From an uncultured Lutimaribacter sp. (lineage in GTDB: Bacteria > Pseudomonadota > Alphaproteobacteria > Rhodobacterales > Rhodobacteraceae): 64,000 nucleotides of DNA. The translations under genes and the position numbers were made by a program. This document shows, piece after piece, positions 62,009 through 64,000 of the stretch; position 1 is the first letter of the stretch; every line of letters starts with the position of its first letter. Location of the stretch: contig CAJXSO010000005.1 in assembly GCA_913061505.1 (NCBI GenBank), forward strand, positions 1-64,000. The letters are read 5' to 3'. The notes below the pieces were generated by a model. That model did no database searches, was not told the DNA's origin, and was given only the letters and a program-made list of their open reading frames with translations.

Positions 62009-62460
62009 TCGATCTGGATCAAACCGATCGTGCCCTGCTGCATGCGCTGATCGATGATGCCAGCCAAAGCGCGGGCGCGCTGGGGCGCGCCTTGGGCCTG
62101 TCGCAGCCTGCCACATGGCGCCGCCTGCGCCGGTTGCGCGACCTGGGCGTTTTGGGCACACCGCGCCTGGTGCTTGATCATGCCGCCTTGGGCTTTGGGG
62201 TCAGCGTGTTTTTGGGCGTGAAACTGGCCACCAAGGGCCGCGTCAGCCTAGAAGATTTCGAACGCGCCGTAACCGCCATCCCCGAGGTGCAAACCGTCGA
62301 ACATGTGCTAGGGCTCTACGATTACCGCCTGCGCGTCGTTGCCCGCGATATCCCCGATTTCGAGCGCGTGCTGCGCCGCCGCATCATGACATTGCCCGGC
62401 GTCGGCAATGTCGAGGCCAATGTGCTCTTGTCAGAAGAGCGCCGCCCCGGCCCGATCTAG
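62005..62460 (+). CDS. Lrp/AsnC-family transcriptional regulator (second)
   Basis: 151 residues, same length and layout as its neighbour but divergent in sequence. HTH: DQTDRALLHALIDDASQSAG, LGRALGLSQPATWRRLRRLRD; RAM domain with TVEHVLGLYDYRLRVVARD. The ATG overlaps the first gene's stop, so the pair is co-translated; hetero-oligomers are possible. An aminotransferase gene follows 95 bp later. Confidence 0.9.
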   Translation: MIDLDQTDRALLHALIDDASQSAGALGRALGLSQPATWRRLRRLRDLGVLGTPRLVLDHAALGFGVSVFLGVKLATKGRVSLEDFERAVTAIPEVQTVEHVLGLYDYRLRVVARDIPDFERVLRRRIMTLPGVGNVEANVLLSEERRPGPI

Positions 62461-62555
62461 GGCCGCGCACTGCGATGAATTGTATGCCATTGTAGGCTTT
62501 GCCTTTCGCGCCCGCCCGCGCTACCACCATCGCAAACCCATATCGGAGGACTAAA

Positions 62556-63683
62556 ATGACCGCACTTCTAGACACTGTCGATCCCGATGGTCTGCTCGAA
62601 TATTCCGTGGTCTTCACCGACCGATCCCTGAACCATATGTCGCAAAGCTTTCAACAGGTGATGCGCGATATCTCGGCGATGCTGGCCCAAGTTTACCATG
62701 CCGATGGCGTGGCGCTGGTGCCCGGTGGCGGCAGCTACGCGATGGAGGCGGTCGCGCGCCAGTTTGCCACCGGCGGCCATGCCTTCGTGCTGCGCAATGG
62801 CTGGTTCAGCTACCGCTGGAGCCAGATTTTCGACGCCGGCCAATTCACCGCAAAAACCACCGTGCAAAAGGCCCGCCCCGCCGGCAACAGCCCGCAAGCC
62901 CCCTTTGCCCCCGCCCCGATAGACGAGGTCTGCGCCGCCATCCGCGCCAGCGCCCCCGATGTGGTCTTCGCCCCCCATGTCGAAACCAGCGCCGGCCTGA
63001 TCCTGCCTGATGACTATATCACCGCTATGGCCCAGGCTGCCCACGATGTGGGCGCGCTGATGGTGCTCGATTGTATCGCCTCGGGCTGTGCCTGGGTCGA
63101 TATGGCCGCGACAGGGGTCGATGTGTTGATCTCGGCGCCGCAAAAAGGCTGGTCTGCCTCGCCCTCGGCCGGGCTGGTGATGATGTCGCAGCGCGCCCTT
63201 GATCGGCTGGAAACCACCAGTTCAAACAGCTTTGCGCTGGATTTGAAAAAATGGCGCGCCATCATGGCCAGCTACGAGGCGGGTGGCCACGCCTATCATG
63301 CCACCATGCCCACCGATGCGCTGCGCGCGTTCCGCGACACCATGCTGGAAACCCGCGCCTATGGGTTCGAGGCGCTGCGCCAGGCGCAATGGCAATTGGG
63401 CGATGGCGTGCGCGCCATGCTGGCCGCGCGCGGCATTCGCTCGGTGGCCGCCCCGGGCTTTGGCGCGCCGGGCGTTGTGGTCAGCTACACCAGCGACCCC
63501 GATATCCAAAACGGCAAGAAATTTGCAGCCCTCGGCATGCAAATCGCCGCCGGCGTGCCCCTGCAATGCGACGAGCCCGAAGGCTTTATGACCTTCCGCC
63601 TGGGCCTCTTTGGCCTTGATAAGCTCTACGATGTGCCCGCAGCGCTCGCCCGGCTTGAAAAGGCGCTCGATCAGGTGCTTTAA
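62556..63683 (+). CDS. Class V aminotransferase (alanine-glyoxylate type)
   Basis: 375 residues, PLP-dependent. Family signs: VALVPGGGSYAMEAVARQF, VFAPHVETSAGLILPDD, LMVLDCIASGCAWVDM with the PLP aspartate, and the PLP lysine in ISAPQKGWSASPSAG. Possible reactions are alanine:glyoxylate, serine:glyoxylate or related transaminations. CGGAGGA before the ATG at 62556. Next to two Lrp genes, so probably controlled by amino acids; no neighbours fix the substrate. Confidence 0.87.
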   Translation: MTALLDTVDPDGLLEYSVVFTDRSLNHMSQSFQQVMRDISAMLAQVYHADGVALVPGGGSYAMEAVARQFATGGHAFVLRNGWFSYRWSQIFDAGQFTAKTTVQKARPAGNSPQAPFAPAPIDEVCAAIRASAPDVVFAPHVETSAGLILPDDYITAMAQAAHDVGALMVLDCIASGCAWVDMAATGVDVLISAPQKGWSASPSAGLVMMSQRALDRLETTSSNSFALDLKKWRAIMASYEAGGHAYHATMPTDALRAFRDTMLETRAYGFEALRQAQWQLGDGVRAMLAARGIRSVAAPGFGAPGVVVSYTSDPDIQNGKKFAALGMQIAAGVPLQCDEPEGFMTFRLGLFGLDKLYDVPAALARLEKALDQVL

Positions 63684-63696
63684 GGCGCGTAAGCCA

Positions 63697-63719
63697 AAGG
63701 GGGGCACAGCGCCCCCCTT
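63697..63719. terminator. Hairpin between the aminotransferase and UbiH-type genes
   Basis: 9-bp stem AAGGGGGGC / GCCCCCCTT, loop ACAGC. No long T-run on either side; the right arm runs into dispersed repeat copy 3. It lies between two convergent genes. Confidence 0.45.
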
Positions 63720-63738
63720 CATCTTGCCAAAAATACTC
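63717..63738 (-). repeat. Dispersed 22-bp repeat, copy 3
   Basis: Complement reads GAGTATTTTTGGCAAGATGAAG, differing from copy 1 at the last base and from copy 2 at two positions. It is attached to a GC-rich hairpin (63697-63719), like copy 2. Confidence 0.8.
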
Positions 63739-63746
63739 ACATCCCC

Positions 63747-64000
63747 TCAGCCGCGCGCGCCAAGCCCCAGTTGCATCATGGTCCGGCGCACAGGCGCCAG
63801 GCTGTAAATGGCATCCAACCCCATGGCGCGCAGGTCGCGCAAGGGGCGCGGTGCCAGCATCGAGGCGCGGTTTAGCATATCAATGCCGGCAATGCGCGCG
63901 CGCACCTCTAGGTGGCGGCGGCGGTGATAGCTGTCTAGCATCTGCGCGCTGCCCAAATCATCGGGGTTTGCCTCGGCCAGCTCGAGCAGCACGCGCATAT
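63747..64000 (-). CDS. UbiH/UbiF-type FAD hydroxylase, C-terminal fragment
   Basis: The gene enters from the right edge; its last 84 or so codons are visible. YHRRRHLEVRARIAGIDMLNR followed by APRPLRDLRAMGLDAIYSLAPVRRTMMQLGLG is the C-terminus of ubiquinone-biosynthesis flavin hydroxylases (UbiH/COQ6). The FAD-binding N-terminus is outside the window, so the step (C4, C5 or C6 hydroxylation) cannot be named. Confidence 0.82.
   Translation of the reverse strand, partial: MRVLLELAEANPDDLGSAQMLDSYHRRRHLEVRARIAGIDMLNRASMLAPRPLRDLRAMGLDAIYSLAPVRRTMMQLGLGARG

Overview
This is a GC-rich, densely coded stretch of a chromosome that looks like Rhodobacteraceae (order Rhodobacterales, Alphaproteobacteria). 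The assignment rests on gene content and order, not on a search: an Entner-Doudoroff pair edd-eda, four-subunit sarcosine oxidase (soxB-soxD-soxA-soxG), dnaG-rpoD, nrdR-ribD, hflK-hflC with a small DUF2065-type gene, glyQ/glyS with a small gene between them, folB-folP, a DksA with a single-cysteine zinc-finger remnant, and a dispersed 22-bp repeat. I see no phage, insertion sequence, CRISPR array, tRNA or rRNA.

Layout. 1-2.9 kb: end of a crotonase gene, then edd-eda on the minus strand. 2.9-5.3 kb: an RlmI-type rRNA methyltransferase overlapping a PIN-domain gene, facing an M48 protease. 5.4-10.3 kb (minus): DedA protein, a small membrane protein, a CoxE-type VWA protein, a small membrane protein, a DUF2927 lipoprotein and a MoxR ATPase. 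10.5-12.2 kb: dksA and an FAD monooxygenase. 12.2-15.7 kb: pyruvate carboxylase. 15.9-19.3 kb: an operon of a FMN alpha-hydroxy-acid dehydrogenase and a reductive-dehalogenase-like cobalamin/4Fe-4S protein, divergent from a beta-hydroxyacid dehydrogenase. 19.3-22.3 kb: a small membrane protein and three TadE/TadG-like genes. 22.7-27.8 kb: the sox operon. 27.9-32 kb: dnaG and rpoD. 32-34.7 kb: a secreted protein, a YjbQ-family gene, nrdR, ribD. 34.7-39.4 kb (minus): a capsule-export cassette (kpsS, OPX lipoprotein, kpsC). 39.5-43.2 kb: ribE, sdaA, GST, rpiA. 43.2-50.1 kb: fatty acid desaturase, gor, hflK, hflC, DUF2065-type gene, and a convergent SPOR/peptidoglycan-binding protein with a dead trypsin domain. 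50.3-58 kb: glyQ, small gene, glyS, a PPDK-like protein, a SleB-type wall hydrolase. 57.4-64 kb: folB fusion, folP, EamA transporter, ilvC, two Lrp-type regulators, a class V aminotransferase, and the end of a UbiH-family gene.

Most of the window is housekeeping. The accessory points worth following are: (1) the reductive-dehalogenase-like operon with a perfect 12-bp palindrome in its divergent promoter; (2) a shared GTTAGCGATA-centred palindrome upstream of both edd-eda and pyc, which looks like one LacI-family regulon (CceR-like) switching sugar breakdown against anaplerosis; (3) a PPDK-family protein whose phosphoenolpyruvate half is intact while most ATP-site residues are replaced; (4) a periplasmic pseudoprotease with all three triad positions changed; (5) a cluster of four GANTC sites and three GCGAATC repeats in the rpoD leader; (6) a three-gene capsule cassette sitting between ribD and ribE.
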